A stretch of DNA of 64,000 nucleotides from DASVTU01 sp036387415 (lineage in GTDB: Bacteria; Acidobacteriota; Blastocatellia; Pyrinomonadales; Pyrinomonadaceae). The translations under genes were made by a program, and so were the position numbers. Location: contig DASVTU010000018.1 of assembly GCA_036387415.1 (NCBI GenBank), forward strand, positions 1 to 64,000. Reading direction: 5' to 3'. Position 1 is the first letter of the stretch. Every line of letters begins with the position of its first letter. A model generated the notes under the pieces. It was not told the DNA's origin. It did no database searches and saw only the letters and a list, made by a program, of their open reading frames with translations. This document shows, piece by piece, positions 17,128 through 25,142 of the stretch.

Positions 17128-17466
17128 TTATTTATTCCTCTCAACCTTTCCGGCGGCGGAGTTTCTGCGATGGATGCGTCGGAGACGGGCGCGTGCGCGG
17201 CGCACGCGGGAGCGCGGTGTAGCGACACGCGCGTCAGAAGTTTGGACTTTTTCTGCTTCTGCGTTGGTAGTAATGGTGGCGGGCTTCATGCTGATGTGGG
17301 TTTCTTGTTCCAACTTGATGGAGTCGCCGGACGGCACTTCGAGCGGTGAGGAAAGGCGTCTTTCGGTATTGCTTGGGCGGGTGTAGCCCGTGATGAAGTT
17401 TGAGAGATGGAAGAAGCAGTTGGAAGGGACGCTTGTTTCAAACCCGTCGAACCGTGAATGCGCCAC
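17128..17466 (-). CDS. Possible small ORF between riboswitch and pilM
   Basis: An open frame of about 112 codons starts at GTG 17466, with a GGAGG 5 nt upstream at the edge of the riboswitch aptamer. It ends with TAA 4 nt before the pilM ATG. Codon choice (many NNC codons) resembles real genes here. The central part, containing FITGYTRPSNTERRLSSPLE, reads like protein, while the end is an Arg-rich tail. I do not recognise a family. The same stretch could be simply an untranslated leader, so this call is tentative. Confidence 0.45.
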   Translation of the reverse strand: MAHSRFDGFETSVPSNCFFHLSNFITGYTRPSNTERRLSSPLEVPSGDSIKLEQETHISMKPATITTNAEAEKVQTSDARVATPRSRVRRARARLRRIHRRNSAAGKVERNK

Positions 17467-17477
17467 AATCTCCTCCA

Positions 17478-17570
17478 CTTCGGCAACCCGGCCAAGTCAA
17501 TCTCGATACATCGAATTTGACTCCCGTTGGCTTTGCGACCCCCGCTCGCGCGGAGTGTGCCTTTATCGGT
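17478..17570 (-). ncRNA. GEMM/c-di-GMP-I class riboswitch aptamer
   Basis: Read on the minus strand, the segment contains CGATAAAGGCA, then a 6-bp stem CTCCGC/GCGGGG capped by a GNRA loop (GCGA). The hallmark TCGCAAAGCCA (consensus ACGCAAAGCC), a second hairpin (AGTCAA/TTGACT stem) and GGCCGGGTTGCCGA at the 3' side follow. This order and spacing match the GEMM-I family that binds c-di-GMP, or cyclic AMP-GMP in the Geobacter-type variant. Which ligand is bound cannot be settled by eye. It lies in the leader of the pilus operon, downstream of a strong promoter. Confidence 0.85.
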
Positions 17571-17710
17571 TGAGTTTCAAAGAACGCGGCTCAAGGGCTG
17601 ACTCGACTGGCCGCCCCTCGCCGCTTCTCTCGCATTTTCAATCAAATACGGCTCTCTGGAAAGCCTCTCAAGGCACACGGTCGGAGCCGTGCACCGCCTG
17701 ACACGAAAGA

Positions 17711-17739
17711 TATTAACCTAGCGCCTTGTTGGATGTCAA
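17711..17739 (-). promoter_or_regulatory. Sigma-70-type promoter for riboswitch-pil operon
   Basis: On the minus strand a perfect -35 TTGACA (17739-17734) is separated by exactly 17 bp from a TTAATA -10 box (17716-17711). Predicted transcription starts near 17704, about 135 nt before the aptamer and about 580 nt before pilM. Confidence 0.78.
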
Positions 17740-17942
17740 TCAATATTTTTGAATGTTTAACTTGGTGACATGTTTGGATTTATAACTCAAAATTTGCTGT
17801 TGTCGTGTTTATTTTTGGAACGCCGACGACGTTCTTCCAGATTCATATCGTGTGATTACGCGTCTATTTCGGTGAGTGTTGGAGGGTCTGTGGCGGGAGG
17901 GTTCTTGCTTCGCGCGGATGGCAGAAGTTAGGATGCTGGTCT

Positions 17943-19679
17943 ATGACTATGCTCCGAAAGTTGCTGCTCGTCGTCGCGGCGTTGTTGATTTTGGGCGGCG
18001 CGTGGGTTTGGTGGAATCGTCCGCAGCGTGTGGATATGGCGGACTACGTTCCGGCGGACGCCATCGTCTACATCGAGGCGGACAGCCTGCCGGAGATTGC
18101 GAGCGGCATCGTTTCGACCGACGCGTGGCGTCTGCTGGCGCGACCGTCGGGCATCGACGGCGATTTCGGCAGAATCGGCTGGCTCAGCCAACTCGCACGT
18201 TGGACGGGCATCGGCCCCGCGCAGGCAGTCGTGCTTTCGCGCGCGCAGATTGCTATCACCGTGCTCGGCTTTGAAGCGGAGGAGCAAGCGAGCGAGACGC
18301 TGAAGATTATTCCGCGCACCGCTCTTGTAGCCGAAACTCACACGGGAGCCACGCGCGCACGCGCGACGGTCGAGAAATTAGTCGGCGACTTTGCGCGTCG
18401 CACCTATGGCTCGCCACGCATGAGCGAGCGCAAGGAATCTGACGACACCGTTTTTCTCACATGGACATCGCCCGACGATGCGCGTCGCAAGATGATTGCG
18501 GCGGTGTCGGGCAGCATAGTCATTATCGGCAACGACGAGAGCGCGGTCGAGGCGTGTCTGGCGGCCAAGCGCGGCGAACGTCCGGCCTTATCGAGCGATG
18601 GACAGCTTCGAGAGATGCGTGAGCGCATGAACGCAGAGGCGTCGCTCGCGTTTGGCTATGTTCCGGGCAGCAGTACGCCGAAACTTCTAGAGGTGACGGC
18701 GTTGGCCTACGTGGGGCAGCTTTCCACAGACCCGCGCGTGCAAAGCGCCATCGCGACTCTCCTGCCGCAACTCGCCAATCGCATGCTCGGTGGCGCGGCG
18801 TGGAGCACGCGCGTCCACGACGGCGCGGTGGAGGACAATTATTTTCTCGCCCTACAGAGTGGAGCCGGAGCGCGCGTCGGTGAAGCACTCGTTCCGGCGG
18901 ACGCGCCGCCGACCTACGCGAGCGAGTTTCTCCCGCACGACATTTACCAAATCTCAAGCTACAACTACCGCGACCCCGCGACGGCGTGGCGCGGATTCAA
19001 CGCGGCTATCTCTTCGCAACTCGATGCGCTCAGCGCGCCCTTCGTCAATCGTTTTCTCGAAGAAGCTCTCAAGCCTTACGGCATCGAAACGCCGCGCGAA
19101 TTTTTCAGTGCGGCGGGGCCGGAGATGGTCACGGCGAGATTGGATAACAGTGGCGCGAGTACGGTGTTGGTTGTGGCGGTGCGCGACCGCGAAGTGTTGG
19201 AGAAGCAAGTACGAAAGCGTCTCGGCAGTGCGCGCGTGGTGTCGGTTGGCGATGTGGAGATGCTTGTGTCGCGGGACGAGGAGCGCGGTGCGGCCTCTTT
19301 TATCGGCGACCGTCTCATCATGGGCGATGCGGCAAACGTGCGTCTTTGTCTCGAAGCACGCGCGGCAGCAAGAACGTTCGCCCTCGCAGAGAGTTTCAAA
19401 CAATCGCCGCGACGTTTATTCGACGCGCTGCCCGCTGTCTCCACTCTGACCGACGACAGGCAGACGGCACGCACGTTTATCTCTTACGTGGCACGAGAAA
19501 GCGGCGCGCGTCGTAGCGGAGGCGACGGAGAGGCTTTGGAACGCGCACTGAATCAACTCCCGTTCGCAGCGAGCGAATCGCGTTTTATCTCTGATGGCTT
19601 TGAGAAGCGGACGCGTTCGCCATTCGGCAACTTCGGCGTGCTCGTCGCACGATTTGCGCCGGAACGTCAGTCGAGATGA
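17943..19679 (+). CDS. Membrane-anchored DUF3352-like protein, unknown function
   Basis: This 578-residue protein has one N-terminal transmembrane anchor (about 4-24, LLLVVAALLILGGAWVWW), with the rest probably periplasmic. The segment following, DMADYVPADAIVYIEADSLPEI, is typical of DUF3352-type proteins, which open with a statement-like strand after the anchor. Later pieces such as FAMGYVP-like FGYVPGSSTPKLLEV and SFIGDRLIMGDAANVRLCLEA form repeated alpha/beta modules. No catalytic motif was seen. It is transcribed divergently from the pil operon, with about 200 bp to the pil promoter. The function is unknown. Confidence 0.8.
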   Translation: MTMLRKLLLVVAALLILGGAWVWWNRPQRVDMADYVPADAIVYIEADSLPEIASGIVSTDAWRLLARPSGIDGDFGRIGWLSQLARWTGIGPAQAVVLSRAQIAITVLGFEAEEQASETLKIIPRTALVAETHTGATRARATVEKLVGDFARRTYGSPRMSERKESDDTVFLTWTSPDDARRKMIAAVSGSIVIIGNDESAVEACLAAKRGERPALSSDGQLREMRERMNAEASLAFGYVPGSSTPKLLEVTALAYVGQLSTDPRVQSAIATLLPQLANRMLGGAAWSTRVHDGAVEDNYFLALQSGAGARVGEALVPADAPPTYASEFLPHDIYQISSYNYRDPATAWRGFNAAISSQLDALSAPFVNRFLEEALKPYGIETPREFFSAAGPEMVTARLDNSGASTVLVVAVRDREVLEKQVRKRLGSARVVSVGDVEMLVSRDEERGAASFIGDRLIMGDAANVRLCLEARAAARTFALAESFKQSPRRLFDALPAVSTLTDDRQTARTFISYVARESGARRSGGDGEALERALNQLPFAASESRFISDGFEKRTRSPFGNFGVLVARFAPERQSR

Positions 19680-19768
19680 ATCGTGGTTGGTTGAAGGAGC
19701 AGAAGTTTGAACGTTGGATGAGTCGAGAGGGCGGCGGCGTTTGCGCGCGTCGCTTGAGTGAGACGAGA

Positions 19769-21142
19769 TTAGGGTTGAGGATAATCGAACGGGAAATCGG
19801 CGAGCACGGCGCGCATGTTGATTTGGCCGAAGAGGGTTTCGAGATAGGCGCTGAAACGATGCAGGACGGGGCCGAGTTCGACCGCACCGCGCGCCGCCGC
19901 CACCTCTTCCACGAAACGCTCGTAAGATTCCCAATCTTTGTACATCAGATAGCGCAGACTCCCGTCACGAAACGCAATGAGTTGTTCGAGTAGCGGAGCG
20001 AGCGGGCGTCGGTCGCGTTCCTGTTCGGCGCGTCGGACGAGTTGCAGAAGTTTCCAGAGGTCTTCGCGCAGGACGAGCGATTGGTCGAGTTTGTTTTGGA
20101 AATCTTTGAAGAGTCGCGCGCCGTTGAGCGTCGGGTCGAAGATTTGCGCGAGCGAGACGGTAGACTGTTGAAAGCAATCGCGTAGCAATCCATGCGCGCT
20201 CTCAACTTTGGCATAGAGAGAACGTGCGTGGCGCAAAGTACTCAAACCGATTAACTCATGCTCGAACGCCTTGCGTGTCTCCATGCCGACGGCGTAGGCC
20301 GTGCCGTCGAGCGCATCGAAGATGGCTCCATCCATCCCTTCGATATGGAGCGCGCGTGTTTCAATCAGGTCGAGGAGAGCGCGTGTCTCTTCGTAGATGA
20401 GGGTGAAAATCGGAAGCGTGTGTTTGAGCGGCTGGTCACGGCGCAGCAACGCTTCGATGAAGTGGAGACGTTCGAGCAGACGCGCGAGAGCCGAGAAGAC
20501 GGCGCGCATGTCAACGCCGAGCGCGTCCGGCATGAGACGTTCCGTGAGTGCAACGAGCGACGGATGCAGGGTGGAGGAATGTCTGTATTGAGCCGCGCGT
20601 GTAAACTTTCTTGCCGCGTCGGATGCGTCTATTTGTCGCAGCAGGATTTTGCCGACGCTCGCCCATGAATAAAAATCGACGGCGCGCATTTCCAGCAACG
20701 CACGGCACATAACCGAGGCGTCGCCAACAGCCTCGCCCATTTCGACGAGAGAAGGGTCTTGAGCGTTCAGTTCGTCCGCCGCGACGCCTTCAAAAAGAGA
20801 TGCGCCGACAGCCTCATTTAACGGCTGCACGTCGTCGAGCGAAGAAGCCGCTTCAAAGCGCGTGAGGCCGCCGACGAGTTGCGAAACGCGCAGCAAAACC
20901 GTATTTACAATCTGTGTTTCGGCTCCGAAATCACGCGCGAGGATGGCAGCGCGTTCGGCTTCTGTAAACGGATGATTACGAAGGTTGAAGAAGCTTTCGA
21001 GGGCGCGCAACCACATGCCGAGTTCGCGTGCATGAACGTCGTCGGGAGTTTCCTGTCGAGATTCTGCCGCGCCGTGTGTTACCAAAGGTTCGCGCATTAT
21101 TCTTTCAGGCGGCGGCTCAACCGATTTGACGCTTGTATCCAA
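19769..21142 (-). CDS. Hypothetical all-helical protein
   Basis: This 457-residue protein is predicted to be largely alpha-helical and soluble. There is no signal peptide, membrane segment or recognised motif. It is rich in Leu/Ala/Glu/Arg with segments such as LWKLLQLVRRAEQERDRRP and a C-terminal FGQINMRAVLADFPFDYP that looks conserved. I do not recognise the family. It is convergent with the DUF3352-like gene (90 bp between stops) and divergent from rdgB. Confidence 0.7.
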   Translation of the reverse strand: MDTSVKSVEPPPERIMREPLVTHGAAESRQETPDDVHARELGMWLRALESFFNLRNHPFTEAERAAILARDFGAETQIVNTVLLRVSQLVGGLTRFEAASSLDDVQPLNEAVGASLFEGVAADELNAQDPSLVEMGEAVGDASVMCRALLEMRAVDFYSWASVGKILLRQIDASDAARKFTRAAQYRHSSTLHPSLVALTERLMPDALGVDMRAVFSALARLLERLHFIEALLRRDQPLKHTLPIFTLIYEETRALLDLIETRALHIEGMDGAIFDALDGTAYAVGMETRKAFEHELIGLSTLRHARSLYAKVESAHGLLRDCFQQSTVSLAQIFDPTLNGARLFKDFQNKLDQSLVLREDLWKLLQLVRRAEQERDRRPLAPLLEQLIAFRDGSLRYLMYKDWESYERFVEEVAAARGAVELGPVLHRFSAYLETLFGQINMRAVLADFPFDYPQP

Positions 21143-21353
21143 GTGAGGTTTACCTCTTTGCTCTTAAACAGGACTCGCGACCATAGACACGTCGTGTGTG
21201 CCACGTCTGCCGTTGATTGTAAGCGCGAAGTGCGTCGGCTGGCAAAGAATTATTTTTCGACCGCAGACACATCACTGTCGCGCGGCAGTTAAATCTCATC
21301 TCGCCCACTTCTCTTTCATCTTCCAGACGCTTCGGTCGCACGACATTCCGAAC

Positions 21354-21971
21354 ATGACCACTTCAAAACAACTACTCGTCGCCACACACAACCCTGGCAA
21401 GGTGCGTGAGTTCGCGTTGCTCCTGCGAGACGTGCCTGTGCGCCTGCGCGGTCTGGTCGAATTTCCGCAGGCGTCCGAGGTGGAGGAGACGGGCGCGACG
21501 TTTGCTGAAAACGCTGCGCTCAAGGCTCGCTCCTATGCCGCTCAGACCGGACTATGGACGTTGGCCGACGATTCAGGTCTGGAAGTCGAGGCGCTTGGCG
21601 GCGCGCCCGGCGTCTACTCGGCGCGCTACGCCGGAATCGGTGCTTCCGCAGAACAGCGCATCGAACGACTACTCAACGAACTCGCGCAGACGGGCGACGC
21701 CGAACGCCGCGCGCGTTTCGTCTGCGTCATTGCCATCTTCCATCCCGCGACCGCCGCGCTCGATTTTTTCGAGGGAAAATGTGAAGGGCGAATCATCTCC
21801 GAGCCGCGCGGCACAAACGGCTTCGGCTACGATCCCATCTTCGTCCCTGAAGGCTACACACAAACTTTCGGCGAATTGAGCGACGAAACCAAAGCCCATC
21901 TAAGCCACCGCGCCCGCGCTCTAGACGCCGCACGGACGTTTCTACACCAGCATCTACAGAAACCAACTTGA
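21354..21971 (+). CDS. rdgB: XTP/dITP diphosphatase (RdgB/HAM1)
   Basis: This house-cleaning pyrophosphatase hydrolyses dITP, XTP and ITP to monophosphates and keeps deaminated purines out of DNA and RNA. Its 205 residues carry the family blocks ATHNPGKVREF near the N-terminus, DDSGLEVEALGGAPGVYSAR with catalytic acidic residues, and TNGFGYDPIFVPEG. The HLSHRARAL block follows near the C-terminus. ATG 21354 is chosen over an upstream in-frame start at 21198, because the N-terminus then matches the family. Confidence 0.93.
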   Translation: MTTSKQLLVATHNPGKVREFALLLRDVPVRLRGLVEFPQASEVEETGATFAENAALKARSYAAQTGLWTLADDSGLEVEALGGAPGVYSARYAGIGASAEQRIERLLNELAQTGDAERRARFVCVIAIFHPATAALDFFEGKCEGRIISEPRGTNGFGYDPIFVPEGYTQTFGELSDETKAHLSHRARALDAARTFLHQHLQKPT

Positions 21972-22067
21972 CCCGCGCCCGAAGCAGTCGCTAAGATGCA
22001 ACGCATGTAAAGGCGCGTGCGACAGGCTTTTGTCTCGACTGTCGTCGAGGCGTCGGCGGTAAAAATT

Positions 22068-22141
<74 letters not shown>

Positions 22142-22157
22142 TTACGAAGCAGGTCAG

Positions 22158-22188
22158 GAGCGGGCAACGGTCGCCCGCTCTTTTATTT
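22158..22188 (+). terminator. Intrinsic terminator after tRNA-Pro
   Basis: An 8-bp perfect stem GAGCGGGC/GCCCGCTC with a 7-nt loop is followed by TTTTATTT, 16 nt after the tRNA. Confidence 0.8.
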
Positions 22189-22273
22189 GCAGACGCGGAC
22201 GCACGCGCAGCATAGTCTTCGACGGTCGAGCCGAAGCGTTTGAGATTCGTCCTGTCTTGGAGATTGCTTTGTA

Positions 22274-22325
22274 AATTAGGTCTTTCAGGTTGTTGGTTCC
22301 CGGTTGGTCGGGTTGTCGGGCGTCG
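22274..22325. repeat. Single-arm heptad repeat, locus O
   Basis: The spacer between tRNA-Pro and the HU gene carries GGTTGTT, GGTTCCC, GGTTGGT, CGGGTTG and TCGGGCG units in a row, the same 7-bp rhythm as the palindromic loci. A clear second arm is missing. The rest of the 280-bp spacer holds an AT-rich segment (22331-22430) that may be the HU promoter region. Confidence 0.5.
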
Positions 22326-22468
22326 GTATGTGATGAGTGTTTTTTTTCAGCCTGAATCTGCAAAATTTGGCTTTTTTTCGAGACTTTATGCCATTCTGTG
22401 TGATATATCTGCAAGGGTAAGTTTTTTCAAATTCTTCCCGATTTCGCAGGAGGTAGTCACACCACGCC

Positions 22469-22780
22469 ATGGCGACCAGCAAAGCAGGCAAGAAGCGCAT
22501 GTCACAATCCGAAGTGCTCAACCACTTCGCCGAGAAATTCGAGATGAAACGTTCGCAAGCCAAAGAGTTCTTTGAAGAACTTGCCAGTTTGGCGAGCGAT
22601 GAAGTCAAAAACAACGGGGAATTTGCTCTACCCGGCTTCGGTAAATTAGTGCTGTCGGAGCGCAAAGCGCGCGAAGGCCGCAATCCTCAAACCGGCGAAA
22701 CCATTCAAATTCCCGCTAAAACGACGCTTAAATTCCGCGTCGGCAAGAGTATGAAAGATACGGTGGTGCCTAAAAAATAA
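22469..22780 (+). CDS. hup: HU/IHF-family DNA-binding protein
   Basis: This 103-residue nucleoid-associated protein bends DNA as a dimer. Its N-terminal helices (about 12-45) are followed by the family signature GEFALPGFGKLVLSERKARE and the DNA-binding arm GRNPQTGETIQIPA, with the beta-strand KFRVGKSMKD. GGAGG about 18 nt upstream is rather distant from the ATG. HU and IHF subunits cannot be told apart by eye. Confidence 0.92.
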   Translation: MATSKAGKKRMSQSEVLNHFAEKFEMKRSQAKEFFEELASLASDEVKNNGEFALPGFGKLVLSERKAREGRNPQTGETIQIPAKTTLKFRVGKSMKDTVVPKK

Positions 22781-22811
22781 GCTCCGCTACATCATTTACA
22801 AGGCGATACGC

Positions 22812-22871
22812 AAAAAAAACGCCGCCCCTGAGTCTTCCCTACGCTTCAACACGTAGCACTCACGGGCGGCG
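22812..22871 (-). terminator. Intrinsic terminator for uvsE
   Basis: A 14-bp stem (CGCCGCCCCTGAGT at 22820-22833 with complementary 22858-22871, one mismatch) with an inner stem is followed, on the minus strand, by eight T residues. It ends the minus-strand uvsE transcript and faces the convergent HU gene. Confidence 0.75.
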
Positions 22872-22941
22872 ATGCGTTTCTCAAAACTAAAGGCGAACGC
22901 CTCAAAAACCCCTTTGCAGACAACGATTTAGGTTGCCTAAC

Positions 22942-23940
22942 TCAGACTTGCGCCGTGAGCACATCGGCGCGTCGGTCGGCGGTCAGGAGCCACGGACGCT
23001 TCTCGAATTCGTCGCAGAGACGTATGACGGCGAGGTCTTTGGCCTTCGCTTCCAGCATCACGTCAAAGGCGATTGGCTCGGTTTCCCGTAGAAAATAGGC
23101 GAATTCAAAGGGATTCACATAATCTGCGTGCTGCGTCGTAAGCGGCGGTTGGAGGGTCGCGGTCTTTTTCCCGTTGACTTTTCGCTCGACCGTGCGGAGT
23201 TCCGTGCGCGGGCTGGAAAAATGCACTTTGGGCGTCACGCTGCGCGGCCAAGTTGCAGCCGCGCGCTCCATCGCTTCCCTGAGCGACATGCCTTCGGGAT
23301 TGTTGCAGTGGTGGTGCTGAAAGTCGAAGACGACGGGGACGCCCGTGCGGCTGTGTGCTTTCAGAACATCCGCGACGGAGAAACGAATGTCGTCGTTTTC
23401 TAGTACAAGATGATTGCGGATGTGGCGCGGCAGACGTTCGTAACGCTGGCAATAACGGTCGATGGCAGTCTCGCGGTCGTCGTAAACCCCGCCTAAATGC
23501 AGTACGAGCGCGCCTTCGCGCCCCTGTCCGAACATGTCAAGCAGACGCGCCTGCCAGTCCAAATCCGCGACGGAACGCGCCGTTAAATCCTCGTCCGGCG
23601 AATTCAAGAGAATGTACTGCGACGGGTGAAACGAGAGCCGCACGCCCAAATCGACGACTTTTTGAGCGATTTTTTCAATTTCGGCGCGCGATTCCTCGAT
23701 TTGTCGATGAAACTGCGGTCTGTCTGGATGCGTCAGAAAGGGCGCAAACTCGCTCGACAGGCGGTAAAGCGCGATGCGGTTCGCCGCAAGATAATCAAGT
23801 ATCCGGTCGAAGAATTCGAGGCTCACGCGTAAGTGTGGTGAATTCTGATATTTACGTGTGTCGTGCGAAGGAATTTCCGCGCCCATCGCCTTGACGGCGA
23901 AGCCGAGTCGGTGGTCTAAAATTTTTCTGGCATTTTCCAT
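22942..23940 (-). CDS. uvsE: UV damage endonuclease UvsE/UVDE
   Basis: This TIM-barrel, metal-dependent endonuclease nicks DNA 5' of UV photoproducts and starts alternative excision repair. At 332 residues it has the family landmarks YRLSSEFAPFLTHP, SFHPSQYILLNSP, LHLGGVYDDRE, LVLENDD and VFDFQHHHCNNP, which together supply the His/Glu/Asp metal ligands. VMLEAKAKD with the last glutamate lies near the C-terminus. It stands alone, with its own terminator downstream. Confidence 0.94.
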   Translation of the reverse strand: MENARKILDHRLGFAVKAMGAEIPSHDTRKYQNSPHLRVSLEFFDRILDYLAANRIALYRLSSEFAPFLTHPDRPQFHRQIEESRAEIEKIAQKVVDLGVRLSFHPSQYILLNSPDEDLTARSVADLDWQARLLDMFGQGREGALVLHLGGVYDDRETAIDRYCQRYERLPRHIRNHLVLENDDIRFSVADVLKAHSRTGVPVVFDFQHHHCNNPEGMSLREAMERAAATWPRSVTPKVHFSSPRTELRTVERKVNGKKTATLQPPLTTQHADYVNPFEFAYFLRETEPIAFDVMLEAKAKDLAVIRLCDEFEKRPWLLTADRRADVLTAQV

Positions 23941-24155
23941 AAAGTTCGTTTAGAATATCGAGTTTTCCAAGGCACTACACTACAGACAGTGTGTGACAAT
24001 ATTCATCTAGAGGTGTGTCGGTCTGTGCGAAATTTCTGGAGATTGCAACAAAAACGCATCCCGAATTCAGACCGGAGCATCTAAAATTCGCCCTTGTAAA
24101 TAAATTAACCCCCTATAGTGTTGTAGGGTCGGAAACATAAGGAGCTGGTACTAAC

Positions 24156-24407
24156 GTGACTTTCAACATGACATTTCCGCTCACCGAGCGGCTGCAAGCA
24201 ATCGACCACATTCAGGCGCGTCGTTATTCAAAACTGTCGGGGACGGCGCTCGACATCGCGACTGAAGGAATTTTGCGCCACCTACGCGCCTGCGACCGTA
24301 TGGATGTCAACCCGGATGTCGCCGCCGTGCGCGAGATTATCGACGATGCGTTGAACGGTCGGCGCGTCTTCGCCGAAACGCACGATGATCAATCCGTCGC
24401 TGCCTAA
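24156..24407 (+). CDS. Small hypothetical protein
   Basis: This 83-residue soluble protein of unknown family is predicted to be helical, with Arg- and Asp-rich parts (LTERLQAIDHIQARRYSKLSG, then VREIIDDALNGRR). The start is GTG 24156, because AAGGAG lies about 11 nt upstream; an ATG at 24168 would be too far away. It has its own terminator after the gene, so it is probably a monocistronic unit. Confidence 0.6.
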   Translation: MTFNMTFPLTERLQAIDHIQARRYSKLSGTALDIATEGILRHLRACDRMDVNPDVAAVREIIDDALNGRRVFAETHDDQSVAA

Positions 24408-24451
24408 GTAGAGCGATTTCGTTCAAGCAAGACCTTTTTAGATTTCACACA

Positions 24452-24490
24452 AAAGACCGCCAGCCACTCGTCGGCTTGCGGTCTTTGTGT
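24452..24490. terminator. Intrinsic terminator between convergent genes
   Basis: AAAGACCGC (24452-24460) pairs perfectly with GCGGTCTTT (24478-24486), with an inner AGCC/GGCT stem. It is flanked by A-rich and T-rich sequence and sits between the small hypothetical gene and the NUDIX gene. Confidence 0.7.
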
Positions 24491-24505
24491 TTCTTCGTTA
24501 TCCAG

Positions 24506-25120
24506 CTAAATTGTTGTTTCTTTTAGATTTAGAGAGTTTTCGGGTGTTTTCGAAAACTGCTTTCGCGCAATCCTGTAGTACATGATGGCGAGCAGGGTGA
24601 GCGCGTCTGTGATTTCGCCGCGTAGAACCATCTCCGTGGCTTCTTCAAGCCCGACGCGGCGCACTTCGAGTCGTTCGGTTCCTTCCGGTCGATGCTCGCC
24701 CTGCATCAGCCCTGTGGCGAGAAACCAGATGGCAAGCTCGTCCGAGACGGAATTTGAGAGATGCGCGGCTCCGAGTCTTTCCCAGTGACGCGCGCGGAGG
24801 CCAGTCTCTTCTTCAAGTTCGCGTTGCGCCGCGCCGAGTGGTTCCTCGTCGGCCGCACAACCTCCTTCGGGAATCTCCCACGAATACTCTCCGAGCGGAT
24901 AACGATACTGTCCGACCAGATAAATCGACTCATCCTCTATCGCGAGGATGCCGATGGCCTTGTTCTTGAAATGCACGACGCCGTAGATGCCCTCTGCACC
25001 ATCGGGGCGCACCACCTTATCCTCGCGCACGCTAATCCATGAATTATCATAAACCTCCTTCGTCGAGAGCGTCTGCCAGGGATTCTCTGTCGCGTCCGTT
25101 TCGATTTTGTCTTGGGTCAC
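24506..25120 (-). CDS. NUDIX hydrolase, ADP-ribose pyrophosphatase-like
   Basis: This NUDIX enzyme (204 residues from GTG 25120) resembles the ADP-ribose/GDP-mannose pyrophosphatase branch. The Nudix box is GGCAADEEPLGAAQRELEEE continuing into TGL, with REL and EE as the metal-binding core. YLVGQYRYPLGEYSWEIPEG upstream is typical of ADP-ribose pyrophosphatases. The frame is open far upstream into the AI-2E gene. GTG 25120 is preceded by AGAGG and is preferred, while ATG 25177 would overlap the AI-2E gene by 35 nt. The substrate is inferred only. Confidence 0.88.
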   Translation of the reverse strand: MTQDKIETDATENPWQTLSTKEVYDNSWISVREDKVVRPDGAEGIYGVVHFKNKAIGILAIEDESIYLVGQYRYPLGEYSWEIPEGGCAADEEPLGAAQRELEEETGLRARHWERLGAAHLSNSVSDELAIWFLATGLMQGEHRPEGTERLEVRRVGLEEATEMVLRGEITDALTLLAIMYYRIARKQFSKTPENSLNLKETTI

Positions 25121-25142
25121 GTCGCCTCTTTCGTTTTTCGTC

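Noticed and set aside
22154..22414. Minus-strand ORF of 86 codons between tRNA-Pro and HU
   Set aside because: It runs through a terminator hairpin and a heptad repeat, and has no Shine-Dalgarno sequence.
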